From an uncultured bacterium (GTDB taxonomy: Bacteria > Bacteroidota > Ignavibacteria > Kapaibacteriales > UBA2268), in contig CALLXS010000054.1 in NCBI GenBank assembly GCA_937875295.1, positions 1 to 64,000 of the forward strand: a DNA stretch of 64,000 bases, in the 5' to 3' direction. Every line of letters begins with the position of its first letter. Position 1 is the first letter of the stretch. Position numbers and translations under genes: made by a program. Below, piece by piece: positions 9,797-17,549 of the stretch. The notes below the pieces were generated by a model. That model was not told the DNA's origin. It did no database searches and saw only the letters and a list, made by a program, of their open reading frames with translations.

Positions 9797-9837
9797 AAAA
9801 AAAACACTTTTAATATATAATTAAAAGCGTTTTTTTT
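9797..9837. terminator. Terminator closing the phage-like cassette
   Basis: The stem ACTTTTAAT / ATTAAAAG has A8 on one side and T8 on the other, so it can work in both directions. On the minus strand it lies 36 bases beyond the portal gene stop and upstream of the histidine kinase, which makes the phage-like cassette a separate transcription unit. Confidence 0.8.
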
Positions 9838-9872
9838 GTGAAGCAATATTTTCATGAGAAAGTAATAGCAAA

Positions 9873-11024
9873 TCAAATGATTTCATTTTTTTTAAAACCA
9901 TAATTTGACATTAAATATTCCTTACTAAGCCTATAACCACTTTCTTTTGCAATTTTCATATCAATTTCTAATTTTTCTGATTTTAATTCTTCGTCTGCAT
10001 TAATAACAAAATACGGAGCATTACCGCTGAAATTTATTTCTACATAATATTCAATTAATTGATTTAAAGTCTTTTCTACTAATTTTATATCACTCAAAAT
10101 GACTTCTTTACGTATTTTGAAGTGAGTTTGAGCTGCAGCATAAGATCCTAATTCCAATTCAGTAGTTAGAGTCTGCGACAGTATTGCTTTAGAAATTTCA
10201 GAATTGCAATATTTAATTAATTCGCGATAAAGAGAATTAGAAGTGGAACGAACTGCTTCGTGAAAAGAAATATTAATATCTGCTGGAGTAACTATTACAG
10301 AATCTTCCGACATTAAAGAAAGTGCATCAGCTAATCTGTCAGCTTCGTCGCGAGTGCTACCACGAGTATACTGTCCCATTAAAATTGGCATTCCATAACG
10401 CTCAGCAAAATGTACCCAATTTTTCACTCCTGAATTTTTAAATATTATGGGCCAATAGCATTTAGCTAATAGTGCATTACCGTATGGGTTATCATAAGTA
10501 GCTTCAAATCTTGGGCATAATGTTTTCAGTGGATGTAAAGGCATTTCACTATCAAATTCATTTGAAGTAATGCGATTATTTAATACTAACTCACCATCGG
10601 AATTAAAACCAAACCATTCATGGGGTCTTGGAATTATATTTTTAGGAATTAATTCATAGTTATTTGGATCGATTTCCCAAATTATCTCCATCGGTTGCCA
10701 ACCGAATAACGGTGCTTCTAAAATATCTCTCATAATATTATAAATATCGAGACGCTTTAGCATTGTATTAACTTTAGATAAGACTTCATCACTTGAATCA
10801 TTGCATTCTAATTTATAGCTCATACTCAATAAACCACTTTTCCTCGACTGGATACAACTCCATAAATGAGCATCAATTTTTAATTCTCTGTATGCGGAAA
10901 TGCCTTTTCCAGACTGCCGCAGCACTAAATCTGGATTAGGCAAAATATGCATTTCAGAGAAAAATGAATCATCTGCAGTAGGTTTATAAATTTCTTTCGT
11001 TAGTATATTTAATTTTGTGTTCAT
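9873..11024 (-). CDS. Phage portal protein, DUF935 (Mu gp29) family
   Basis: Portal proteins form the dodecameric DNA gate at one vertex of the capsid. The 383-residue sequence has the DUF935 pattern: an N-terminal L-P-NPD-VLR segment, IDAHLWSCIQSRKSGLLS at about 50-67, GWQPMEIIW near 108-116, and the conserved WVHFAERYGMPILMGQY near 205-221. QTLTTELELGSYAAAQTHF lies near 290-308. Mu gp29 is about 510 residues, so this is a short version that appears to lack part of the C-terminal region, though the core is continuous. It is the last gene of the cassette, 15 bases after the fibre gene, unlike Mu where it comes early. No terminase gene is seen nearby for it to work with. Confidence 0.85.
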   Translation of the reverse strand: MNTKLNILTKEIYKPTADDSFFSEMHILPNPDLVLRQSGKGISAYRELKIDAHLWSCIQSRKSGLLSMSYKLECNDSSDEVLSKVNTMLKRLDIYNIMRDILEAPLFGWQPMEIIWEIDPNNYELIPKNIIPRPHEWFGFNSDGELVLNNRITSNEFDSEMPLHPLKTLCPRFEATYDNPYGNALLAKCYWPIIFKNSGVKNWVHFAERYGMPILMGQYTRGSTRDEADRLADALSLMSEDSVIVTPADINISFHEAVRSTSNSLYRELIKYCNSEISKAILSQTLTTELELGSYAAAQTHFKIRKEVILSDIKLVEKTLNQLIEYYVEINFSGNAPYFVINADEELKSEKLEIDMKIAKESGYRLSKEYLMSNYGFKKNEII

Positions 11025-11039
11025 TATTATAGTTTTTGT

Positions 11040-11633
11040 TTATTTTGATAAATATAATTTTAAGTCTGCCATTGTAATTTTCTTTTTTTTATTGCTGTCT
11101 TCAGAATCTTCAATAAGCAAAATATCGTTATCTGAGAGAGTTGCTTTCGAATCAAAAGAATAAAAGTCGTTATTTCCCCTTGACAATTGAGCAATGTCAT
11201 TTACATTTGATAGCCCAATTTGTTCTTTAGTGATAAGATGAGGATTAGAAGTATTATTTAAGTGCGAATTAAAATAATTAATGACTTCGGAGTTGATTTG
11301 TAAATATTCCGGGTGAGTGTGGTTTTTAGCAGAGAAATCTGATAAAAGTGTAATTAAATCATTTTGCTGATTAATAGTTCCTATAATTTCGCCCCATTTT
11401 GGAGCAATATTATTATATTCTTGATGAGTATGATGAATTAGTGAATATTGAGCAAATTTATTTGATAAATCATTTTGTTCTGATAAATTACCTGAGATAT
11501 TACCCCAGTAAATTATTGTTTCTGGTAAATTTAAAGCAATATTATTTATATGATTAACCAAATCAACTTGATTATTAATCTCTCCGGTGATTTCGCCCCA
11601 TTTAGTTTTGTTGGTAATTTTAATATATGGCAT
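11040..11633 (-). CDS. Short phage fibre-like protein with WG-I-G repeats
   Basis: The 197-residue protein contains three copies of a motif of the form WGxIxGxIxxQxDL, at about residues 12-30 (KWGEITGEINNQVDL), 42-60 (YWGNISGNLSEQNDL) and 78-96 (KWGEIIGTINQQNDL). HTHQEY and HTHPEY follow the second and third. Downstream are NPHLITKEQIGLSNVNDI and a C-terminal ILLIEDSEDSNKKKKITMADL stretch. These are common in trimeric phage head and tail fibres, particularly of Bacteroidota-type phages. It probably forms a slender trimeric spike, but no receptor-binding tip is evident after about residue 190. It lies between the 118-residue protein (9 bases) and the portal (15 bases), so the three are likely co-translated. 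Confidence 0.75.
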   Translation of the reverse strand: MPYIKITNKTKWGEITGEINNQVDLVNHINNIALNLPETIIYWGNISGNLSEQNDLSNKFAQYSLIHHTHQEYNNIAPKWGEIIGTINQQNDLITLLSDFSAKNHTHPEYLQINSEVINYFNSHLNNTSNPHLITKEQIGLSNVNDIAQLSRGNNDFYSFDSKATLSDNDILLIEDSEDSNKKKKITMADLKLYLSK

Positions 11634-11642
11634 ATTGGATTT

Positions 11643-11999
11643 TTATTTTTTTGTTTGAAATATTCGAGAAACTAATATTACTGAAATTCTACCTTGATTA
11701 TTAAGAGCTTTTGAATATGATACCCGGATATAATCTGCTATAGTATCAATATCGATAATTAGAGCATCTGATTCATTATTTATAGTATTTATTTGATATT
11801 CAAAGAATTTAGCGTATGAGATAGCATCGTTAGAAAGTTCAATACTAATATTTCCACAATTAGCAATTGCATCTTCCCAATTAATTTGAATTGACCCAAG
11901 CTTATAAATTGAATTTTTCCAGCTTTCAGAAAAAACTGGTATCCAGTCTGATTGATAATTATTGTTAGAAGAGAAATTTATTTCTAATAGATTTTTCAT
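11643..11999 (-). CDS. Small phage-like structural protein, unassigned
   Basis: This 118-residue protein has no signal peptide or membrane segment. The sequence looks all-beta, with SDWIPVFSESWKN near the start, a LGSIQINWEDA segment, and an end of the form DYIRVSYSKALNNQGRISVILV. That ending resembles small beta-sandwich proteins encoded beside fibre genes in phages, in which an I-R-(V/I)-x-Y strand is followed by a short hairpin. I do not recognise a named family. Its position directly before the fibre gene (9-base gap), and after a 207-base gap, suggests that the two form a structural pair, for example a fibre and its base. Confidence 0.55.
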   Translation of the reverse strand: MKNLLEINFSSNNNYQSDWIPVFSESWKNSIYKLGSIQINWEDAIANCGNISIELSNDAISYAKFFEYQINTINNESDALIIDIDTIADYIRVSYSKALNNQGRISVILVSRIFQTKK

Positions 12000-12043
12000 A
12001 AATATTATGATTTATAAAAATGAAATAATAAATTATTAATGAT

Positions 12044-12150
12044 GAGAATGGGATAGAGAAAACCTTATGAATACAAATTGTAAAAATTAGATGATATTAC
12101 TTTTAGGAATAACAACATTATTTTAATCGGCTTTCTCTATCCGTATTCTC
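12044..12150. repeat. Imperfect ~20-bp inverted repeat in cassette gap
   Basis: The arms are GAGAATGGGATAGAGAAAACC (12044-12064, written here as GAGAAT, G, GGATAGAGAAA, A, CC) and, on the other strand, GAGAAT, AC, GGATAGAGAAA, G, CC (12129-12150). They match at all but the indicated positions and are separated by 64 bases. This is the only long gap in the cassette. No T tract follows, so it does not look like a simple terminator. It could be a protein-binding site, a processing stem or the trace of a small inserted element. Confidence 0.7.
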
Positions 12151-12206
12151 TTATTCTAATTGATGAAAAGAAGTAGTGGTTAATTATAAATTAATTTGAT
12201 ATTAGA

Positions 12207-12794
12207 TTAGGCATTATTAGTTCTAAATCCGATTAAACCTCGAATTGCTAAATTAGAAAGTGGATGATAAATATTTCTTTTCTTTATAAATACTCCCTCT
12301 ACTTTTCGTCCATTAATAATGCTATTTGTGTTAAATGCAATTGTAGTAATATTTCCTTTTTCGCCGACTTTAATTACTCTTTCTATATGCCCTCGGTAGC
12401 TAGATTTCCTTCTCCATACAATTAAATCATTAATATTTGCCTTGTATGGCTTTTTAATTCCATTAATTCGTGCAAATCTATAAATGTCATTAGCTACCAT
12501 AGTTTTGGGAATTGGAATAGAATCTTGAGGTAAGCTAAGTCTTTGTGAAGCGACAAAGAAAGTCCAATAAATGCCAGCAGCACAATAGGGCGTACCCGGA
12601 GCAGCTGAGAAAATTTTAAGATATTTATAAATATCACCTATATTTCTCCCATTTTCGAGAGTACCATTTTGAGAAATTGCTATTTCTCCAGATAATTGCA
12701 ATAAGTCGTAATTGCAATATAATTCATATTTGGAATATGGGAAAGCAGAAATGGAACTAATTAATATCAATATTACTACTAAATTAAATCGCAT
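12207..12794 (-). CDS. Secreted CHAP/NlpC-like endolysin candidate
   Basis: The 195-residue protein has a Sec signal peptide (about 1-18, ending near SAFPYS). A cysteine-peptidase-like core follows: Cys71 in GTPYCAAGIYWTFF and His136 in YRGHIERVI match the Cys and His of CHAP/NlpC-type amidases, with INDLIVWRR just before the His strand as usual. Such enzymes cut peptidoglycan peptides or amides. The signal peptide would export it without a holin, or hold it at the membrane as SAR endolysins are held. It sits directly after the holin-like gene within the head cassette, so a role in lysis and particle release is the natural inference. The ATG at 12794 has GGAGA about eight bases upstream. Confidence 0.75.
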   Translation of the reverse strand: MRFNLVVILILISSISAFPYSKYELYCNYDLLQLSGEIAISQNGTLENGRNIGDIYKYLKIFSAAPGTPYCAAGIYWTFFVASQRLSLPQDSIPIPKTMVANDIYRFARINGIKKPYKANINDLIVWRRKSSYRGHIERVIKVGEKGNITTIAFNTNSIINGRKVEGVFIKKRNIYHPLSNLAIRGLIGFRTNNA

Positions 12795-12872
12795 TTTATA
12801 ATGTCTCCTTTAAAAAGTGAATGAATTAATTAATTTTAAATAGTTAGCTTGTTTCTTATTTATATTATTGAA

Positions 12873-13157
12873 TTAAGCAAATTGAGCTAAATATACTCCA
12901 AGAATTGTAAGACCTGTGAGAATATGTACGCTCAAGAAAATTAAACCCAAATTGAGTGGTGAAGATGTTTGTGTAAAATCAATTTTAGTATAAATATTTT
13001 GTGCGATGCTTGATAGCGCTATTGCTATACATTCAGCAATAATTAAAAGCAGAATAGTTCGTATTTCTGCAAAACTTGGCACCAAGAGAAAGGCAGCAAC
13101 TAATCCGCCGAATATCCAAACGAAGTGCCGTTTAAAGAATTGAATGTAGGTTTCCAT
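12873..13157 (-). CDS. Small membrane protein, holin candidate
   Basis: The 94-residue protein has three hydrophobic helices at about 11-30, 34-54 and 68-90, with a short charged N-terminus (METYIQFFKRH) and a polar loop (KIDFTQTSSP) between helices two and three. I recognise no family signature. Size, topology and position immediately before the lysin fit a class I holin, which would form membrane lesions at the end of assembly. It could equally be an unrelated small membrane protein. It lies 21 bases after the gp36-like gene in the same orientation. Confidence 0.55.
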   Translation of the reverse strand: METYIQFFKRHFVWIFGGLVAAFLLVPSFAEIRTILLLIIAECIAIALSSIAQNIYTKIDFTQTSSPLNLGLIFLSVHILTGLTILGVYLAQFA

Positions 13158-13178
13158 AATTTTATTTATTTAATTGTT

Positions 13179-13592
13179 TTATAATTCGTTAATTAAGGAC
13201 TGATTTTTCCTTACCAAAATAAATGGAGGTTGATATTCCCGCCAATTTAATTGGATTTCTCCATTCTGGAGTTGTTTTAATAATTTATAAGTATCGATTT
13301 TTTTCAAGACAATTGCATTAGGCACAGACATTTTAGTATAAGCAGCTTCGTATAGATGTATTATTGTTAAATCTTTAGCTATTAATTCGATAAGAGGTGG
13401 AATGTTATCAAAATCAAAATGTAAGCTATATCTACCTGTTAAGTATGAATCGATAATAGTCTCAGCAAATTTCTCTGCTTCTTTGATTCTTTCAATATCA
13501 AGTTGTCCATCGCCATTATCAGTAAGCCTTAGAGCTTCTTTTGTACCCAATGCTTCAATTATTTTCTCTGGGGAATAATAATAAAATATCAT
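13179..13592 (-). CDS. Mu gp36-like protein (DUF1320)
   Basis: The protein matches the DUF1320 family of head-tail region proteins in Mu-like phages. It has an N-terminal FYYYSPEKIIEALGTKEALRLTDNGDG, then RIKEAEKFAETIIDSYLTGRY at about 35-55, IPPLIELIAKDLTIIHLYEA, and a C-terminal P-F segment. The conserved DG-GQ-D pattern followed by a long helix is typical. I set the start at the ATG at 13592, giving 137 residues; the longer frame begins with TTG and overlaps the preceding gene by eight bases. In Mu, gp36 follows the major capsid gene closely, as here. It would sit at the neck or on the capsid, but its precise job is unknown for the whole family. Confidence 0.75.
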   Translation of the reverse strand: MIFYYYSPEKIIEALGTKEALRLTDNGDGQLDIERIKEAEKFAETIIDSYLTGRYSLHFDFDNIPPLIELIAKDLTIIHLYEAAYTKMSVPNAIVLKKIDTYKLLKQLQNGEIQLNWREYQPPFILVRKNQSLINEL

Positions 13593-13629
13593 ATTTAGTT
13601 GAATTTTGAAATTATAATAATAGTTTATT

Positions 13630-13977
13630 CTATACAACTAATTTTATTTTAATAATAGAACCAGCCGTACCGGGGCTAAGTGCAGTAGCAACCCAATCAG
13701 AAGTTTCTGTTTTTTTACATGCTTTCCCTCCTGTATTCGATACGCTTACTTTTTCCCCTATATTAATAGCATCTAATATTTCTACCAATACTACTCCATA
13801 GCTAATAATTGACATTGTGTCTCCCATATTCCATGAGGTTTCGCTCACACCTACTGGATTTTCACTTGCACCGCAAAGTGATCCTTTCGCATTTACGAAG
13901 CGAAAAGGTAATATTTCAGAATCTGCTTTAATTGTAATTAATTGTAGAGGGATTGCAGTTTGTTGTTTGGTTATCAT
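13630..13977 (-). CDS. Capsid decoration-like protein (DUF2190 type)
   Basis: The 115-residue beta-rich protein has the character of small capsid cement proteins. It shows ITIKADSEILPFRFVNAKG, a GVSETSWNMGDTMSIISYGVVLVEI strand pair, the sequence INIGEKVSVSNTGGKA, and a C-terminal ATALSPGTAGSIIKIKLV. The order 'initial turn-on, G-V-V-V-V, I--G--V, A---A--G--I-V-L' is typical of DUF2190/head-decoration proteins, which bind the outer face of the HK97-fold shell. It lies 30 bases after the capsid gene, where such proteins are usually encoded. The family assignment is by pattern only. Confidence 0.65.
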   Translation of the reverse strand: MITKQQTAIPLQLITIKADSEILPFRFVNAKGSLCGASENPVGVSETSWNMGDTMSIISYGVVLVEILDAINIGEKVSVSNTGGKACKKTETSDWVATALSPGTAGSIIKIKLVV

Positions 13978-14007
13978 ATTTCTTTCTTTCTTTTTTATGA
14001 TTATTAA

Positions 14008-14946
14008 TTATGATACTACATTTGTAATAAGATGCGCAGCTTCTGGCATTGTCACTTTCCAACAAAAATTATCTGTACATCTTATAATTTTGATTTTGCC
14101 ACCATTTTCATAATATGTATCTACTTCTGGCATATTTTCAAGTTGGAATATATATCCTAATTGTGGATTATACTTATTTTCTTTTTCATTGCCGACGCTC
14201 CTATAAGTCATTAAAATATTATTCTCCCAAATATTTCTTAAATTTATATTGTCTTGAGAATAAACTGCAGTGCTTACAATTATATTTTCTATCTGTAGAT
14301 AATCCTTTATCATATTTAAATTTGGTTTGATTAATTTATGATTATATATTAGCTCGGTGATAGTTTCTGAATTAATAATTGCTTCTAATACAGAATTATT
14401 TAATATAACTGTATTTGGGATCCGACCAGTTTTTAATCTAATGCTTTCTTTTGTTGAATTAATAAGTTCGATAATATTAATAGTCGAAGTTGGATTGTTA
14501 ATAGAATCAGAATCGGAGATTTGAGTAAGGTTATTTAGATTAAAGTTATCTGGATTTTGTAAATAATTACAAATTTCTATTTCTCTATTTAAGGAGAGAG
14601 AGTCCCAAAGCTGTTTAGTAATTATTTGTTCATATTTGCTATAACTATTTGATTGACTGCTTTCTAAGTAATCTATAGCCATTTCTAAATCTTGCTCTTG
14701 AGTTTCGTAAGGTGTGAGAATGAAGTCAGTAGCAGGTATCCTATTTGAATCAGCACGAATAGCGCGGTCGGTACTTCTTGCGACAAAAGCATCTTTACCA
14801 AAAATTGGAATGTTTCCTTTTGATTTCTTTACTTTTACAGTGTGAAATAATTCTTTAGATAGAAATAAATCATTTTTGTGCAACTGCACTAATGTAGTAA
14901 GCACAGGGTCAATACTACGCAAATTGTCTAATCTTTTTGCAGACAT
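14008..14946 (-). CDS. Major capsid protein, HK97 fold
   Basis: The 312-residue protein looks like an E-type/gpT-type major head subunit. It has an N-terminal arm (DPVLTTLVQLHKNDLFLSKELF), a turn rich in R-D-R-A-I-R-A-D (about 58-66), and an acidic P-domain helix (EQDLEMAIDYLESSQ). RLKTGRIPNTVILNNSVLEAI near residues 170-190 is the classic capsid motif in which an allele 'P-T' is followed by a short helix. The C-terminal strand is CWKVTMPEAAHLITNVV, the usual closing 'D-K-T-P-A-G-LI-N-V'. The ATG at 14946 has an AAAGGAGA ribosome-binding site. It lies between the protease/scaffold and decoration genes, the normal head-gene order. Its length is close to Mu gpT (about 305). Confidence 0.82.
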   Translation of the reverse strand: MSAKRLDNLRSIDPVLTTLVQLHKNDLFLSKELFHTVKVKKSKGNIPIFGKDAFVARSTDRAIRADSNRIPATDFILTPYETQEQDLEMAIDYLESSQSNSYSKYEQIITKQLWDSLSLNREIEICNYLQNPDNFNLNNLTQISDSDSINNPTSTINIIELINSTKESIRLKTGRIPNTVILNNSVLEAIINSETITELIYNHKLIKPNLNMIKDYLQIENIIVSTAVYSQDNINLRNIWENNILMTYRSVGNEKENKYNPQLGYIFQLENMPEVDTYYENGGKIKIIRCTDNFCWKVTMPEAAHLITNVVS

Positions 14947-14994
14947 ATTTGATTATCTCCTTTATTTAAAAATGAAATGATATAATAATAAAAT

Positions 14995-15918
14995 TTATTT
15001 GTCGATTAATTCTAAAGCTTCTTCGTATGATAATTCAGGGCGAGAAATCATAAGATCAATTGTATTATTGTGTTTTATGAGTTTTTCATTATCGAAATGA
15101 GAAAAATTTGAATCAATTTTCGATATTGTAGAAATATTTTGTTTTGGTAATAATTGTTGCGAAATAGTTTTATTTTGAGAATTATTAATATTGCTTAAAA
15201 TTGGTAATTTTACAATTTTTTCAGCAAAATTTTTAATTAGAGATAAATTATAATTTTCAGAATTATTTTGCGAATCATATTCAAATGCTATATTCATTAA
15301 TTCTGGTAAGCATTCATCTATAATTTGATTTAATGCGTTATTTGATGAAATATGAGTTATTTTAGAGCAGTAGTTTTTGTAATTCAATAATCTTTCAGCT
15401 TTTTGATATTTTTCAATATCTTTTTGATAACACGATATTTGTTCTTTCATTTTGCGATACTCTTCTGAATAATCATTTTGTATTTTATAGTCATTTTCTT
15501 TTATCTCCAATTTATTAGCTAAATTATCATAATAATCAACAAATTCTGCAGGTTCTAATCCATTTACCGCAGGCGAGGCTGCTCCCAAAAAACCTTTATG
15601 CCTAAGCAATAGATCGGGATATAGGGAAATAGAGACTTTCTTAAATTTCCCTTGATTTAGTTCTTCTGAAAATTCTGGAGATATATCTCTTATTCCTGCT
15701 ATTAATTTATCTGCGATTACTTTTAAGTACGCTACCCAGCCGTAAGCTGGAGAATTATCTTGAGGATGTCCCTTTACAATTGGAGCTATAGCAGAATTAT
15801 CAATTGCTAATTTTGAATTGTAATTATTAGCGATTTTCATCAAATCTTCTTTTGTGTATGTCTTTTCATTACCATTAGAGTCAATGAAAGTACCGATTCG
15901 AAATACTTCAATTTCCAT
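14995..15918 (-). CDS. Prohead protease/scaffold, Mu gpI-like
   Basis: The N-terminal 130 residues carry the Mu I-protein pattern: FRIGTFIDSNGNEKTYTKEDL, NSAIAPIVKGHPQDNSPAYGWV (about 40-61), then KVSISLYPDLLLRHKGFLGA and SPAVNGLEPAEF. The rest (about 140-307) is Asn/Lys-rich, with a predicted coiled coil (EEYRKMKEQ, KYQKAERLL) and an end SRPELSYEEALELI, which fits a scaffold tail. In Mu, I is the protease and Z the overlapping scaffold; one polypeptide here could serve both roles. It directs capsid assembly and is cleaved during maturation. It is the first gene of the cassette, with AAAGGA upstream of the ATG at 15918, and the promoter should lie in the 258-base gap before the TPR gene. Confidence 0.82.
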   Translation of the reverse strand: MEIEVFRIGTFIDSNGNEKTYTKEDLMKIANNYNSKLAIDNSAIAPIVKGHPQDNSPAYGWVAYLKVIADKLIAGIRDISPEFSEELNQGKFKKVSISLYPDLLLRHKGFLGAASPAVNGLEPAEFVDYYDNLANKLEIKENDYKIQNDYSEEYRKMKEQISCYQKDIEKYQKAERLLNYKNYCSKITHISSNNALNQIIDECLPELMNIAFEYDSQNNSENYNLSLIKNFAEKIVKLPILSNINNSQNKTISQQLLPKQNISTISKIDSNFSHFDNEKLIKHNNTIDLMISRPELSYEEALELIDK

Positions 15919-16176
15919 TATGTTTTTCCTTTATATGAGAAATAAAAATTATTTATTTTTTCTGAAAGCGAAATTAATATCTTGTCTCGCTTGCGAAAAC
16001 AAAAAGATTTTGAATTATTATTACATTCATTTTATAATTATTTTATTAGTACTAAATGACACAATCATTTTGCAGTTTAAAGTATAACAAAAAGAAATCA
16101 AATACGTTTACAATAAATTAGAAAAGAGAAATTGTAACTCTAAGACAAGCATAATCAATATTATTAGGTAATTACA

Positions 16177-17511
16177 TTGAATAAGAATAAAGTCCATTTT
16201 TTGAATTTTTTAATATTTCTTTGCATTATTGTAAGCTATAATTTAATTTCAAAGCCCACAACAAAAACCGAAAAAGCTCTCGAAAAAGCTTTTGAACATA
16301 TCCAAAAGAATGAATTAGAAAAAGCTCACAAAGTATATTCTGATTTAATAAAGCAAAATCCAAAATCTCGAGATGCACTTATTTCAAGAGCTGAATTTTA
16401 TATTATGCTCGAGAAATATAATGAAGCAATTAGAGATTATAATCAATTATTGACTTTTGATACTCTAAATTCAGTAGCTTATTATAGAAGAGCTTACGCC
16501 AAAAATAAAGGTGATAGTATAGCTGTTGCAGTAAACGATTACAAAAAAGCACTTTCAATGGATAGCTCAAATATTGATTTAATATTTGATTGGGCTCTAT
16601 ACAGTTTGACCTATGATAATATTCAAATCGCAATTGATAATTTAGAATTAGCATTAATTAAAGATTCTTCTCGTACTGAAGGTTATGGCTATTTAGGGTA
16701 TGCTTATTATAGAATGAATGAGTACGACAAATCATTAGAAAATTATAACAAAGCAATTTCTTATGATAAAAAGAATACTCAATTATACTTTAATCAAGCA
16801 AATACTTTATTGAAATTGGATAAATTCGACGAAGCAATTAATTCTTATACAAAAGCTATTGAATTAGACCCTAATTTTGAAGATGCATATGAAAATCGAT
16901 CATTTGCATATTATCGCATAGGAAATCTTGATAAAGCTGAAGCTGATAAATTGACTATTAAAGAAGTAAAAGAAAGGAAAATGGCCTCGTATGATGATAA
17001 TATTGATTTATCAAAAAGCAAAGTATTTACTGACTCTACAAATCAATTAAAAATTTATATGCCTGAAGAATTTCATCAGACATTTCTTTCGGATAGTGAG
17101 ATAATTTCAATGGGGGTCACTCGAGAAAAAATCCCTGATATTTTCCAAGGATTCATTGTAGGAGTAATAGTTGAAAAAATTTTAGATCCATCAAAAACAT
17201 TAAAAATTTCTGAACCAAGTGATTTAATAGGATATTTAAAAGCTTATGCAATAAGCACTGGAGAAAATGCCTTTTATTCTAATATTATTACAGAGAAACA
17301 AAAACCACTCGGAAGGTATGGTCAAGGTGCATTTTATCAATCTATTTTGCAACAAATCAAATATTCAAGAGATTCTGAAGAAATCACACAATATATAGTA
17401 GGATATTTAAAATATAATACTTTGGTTATTCATAGATTTATTTACCCATCAGTTTTATCAGCTAAGTATGATAAAATGGTGGAAATTGCAATTGATAGAT
17501 TTGAATTCTAA
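16177..17511 (+). CDS. Secreted TPR-repeat protein
   Basis: The 444-residue protein begins at TTG (16177) with AGG six bases upstream; no ATG gives the signal peptide that is seen here (about 1-26). Residues 30-265 hold about six tetratricopeptide repeats, for example EKAHKVYSDLIKQNPKSRDAL, YEEAIRDYNQLL-type units, GYGYLGYAYYRMNEYDKSLENY and EAINSYTKAIELDPNFEDAY. The C-terminal region (about 275-444) is a separate mixed alpha/beta domain that I do not recognise, with VFTDSTNQLKIYMPEEF near its start. TPR solenoids hold protein partners; this one would act in the periplasm or at the outer membrane. It is divergent from the phage-like cassette and convergent with the next gene, so it is probably monocistronic. 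Confidence 0.8.
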   Translation: MNKNKVHFLNFLIFLCIIVSYNLISKPTTKTEKALEKAFEHIQKNELEKAHKVYSDLIKQNPKSRDALISRAEFYIMLEKYNEAIRDYNQLLTFDTLNSVAYYRRAYAKNKGDSIAVAVNDYKKALSMDSSNIDLIFDWALYSLTYDNIQIAIDNLELALIKDSSRTEGYGYLGYAYYRMNEYDKSLENYNKAISYDKKNTQLYFNQANTLLKLDKFDEAINSYTKAIELDPNFEDAYENRSFAYYRIGNLDKAEADKLTIKEVKERKMASYDDNIDLSKSKVFTDSTNQLKIYMPEEFHQTFLSDSEIISMGVTREKIPDIFQGFIVGVIVEKILDPSKTLKISEPSDLIGYLKAYAISTGENAFYSNIITEKQKPLGRYGQGAFYQSILQQIKYSRDSEEITQYIVGYLKYNTLVIHRFIYPSVLSAKYDKMVEIAIDRFEF

Positions 17512-17549
17512 TCTAAATAAAATTAAAGCAAAATGTATTATTTATTTAT

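Larger units (their letters stand above)
9873..15918 (-). mobile_element. Mu-type phage head cassette without packaging or tail genes
   Basis: Nine genes on the minus strand run in this order of transcription: protease/scaffold, major capsid, decoration protein, gp36-like, holin-like, CHAP-like lysin, a 118-residue protein, a short fibre and a DUF935 portal. The gaps between them are short, except for 207 bases before the 118-residue gene. In phage Mu the portal precedes the protease and capsid genes; here it is last. No transposase, integrase, repressor, terminase, minor head protein, tape measure, sheath or baseplate gene is seen on either side. Base composition looks like that of the neighbours. 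All frames are intact. Candidates are a dispersed gene-transfer agent locus, a domesticated capsid, or a remnant. Confidence 0.75.

Noticed and set aside
9694..9876. Small minus-strand frame between the portal and kinase genes
   Set aside because: It spans a terminator hairpin and runs out of frame into the kinase start; composition is that of AT-rich intergenic DNA.
13817..14330. Plus-strand frames inside the decoration and capsid genes
   Set aside because: They are reverse-strand shadows of strongly supported phage genes.
9873..15918. Whole Mu-like prophage with target-site duplication
   Set aside because: No transposase, integrase or repressor gene and no matching short direct repeats at the edges that I could identify, so I call it a head cassette rather than a prophage.
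15854..16087. 77-codon plus-strand frame in the gap before the TPR gene
   Set aside because: Its first part is antisense to the protease gene and the rest is AT-rich hydrophobic translation without a ribosome-binding site.
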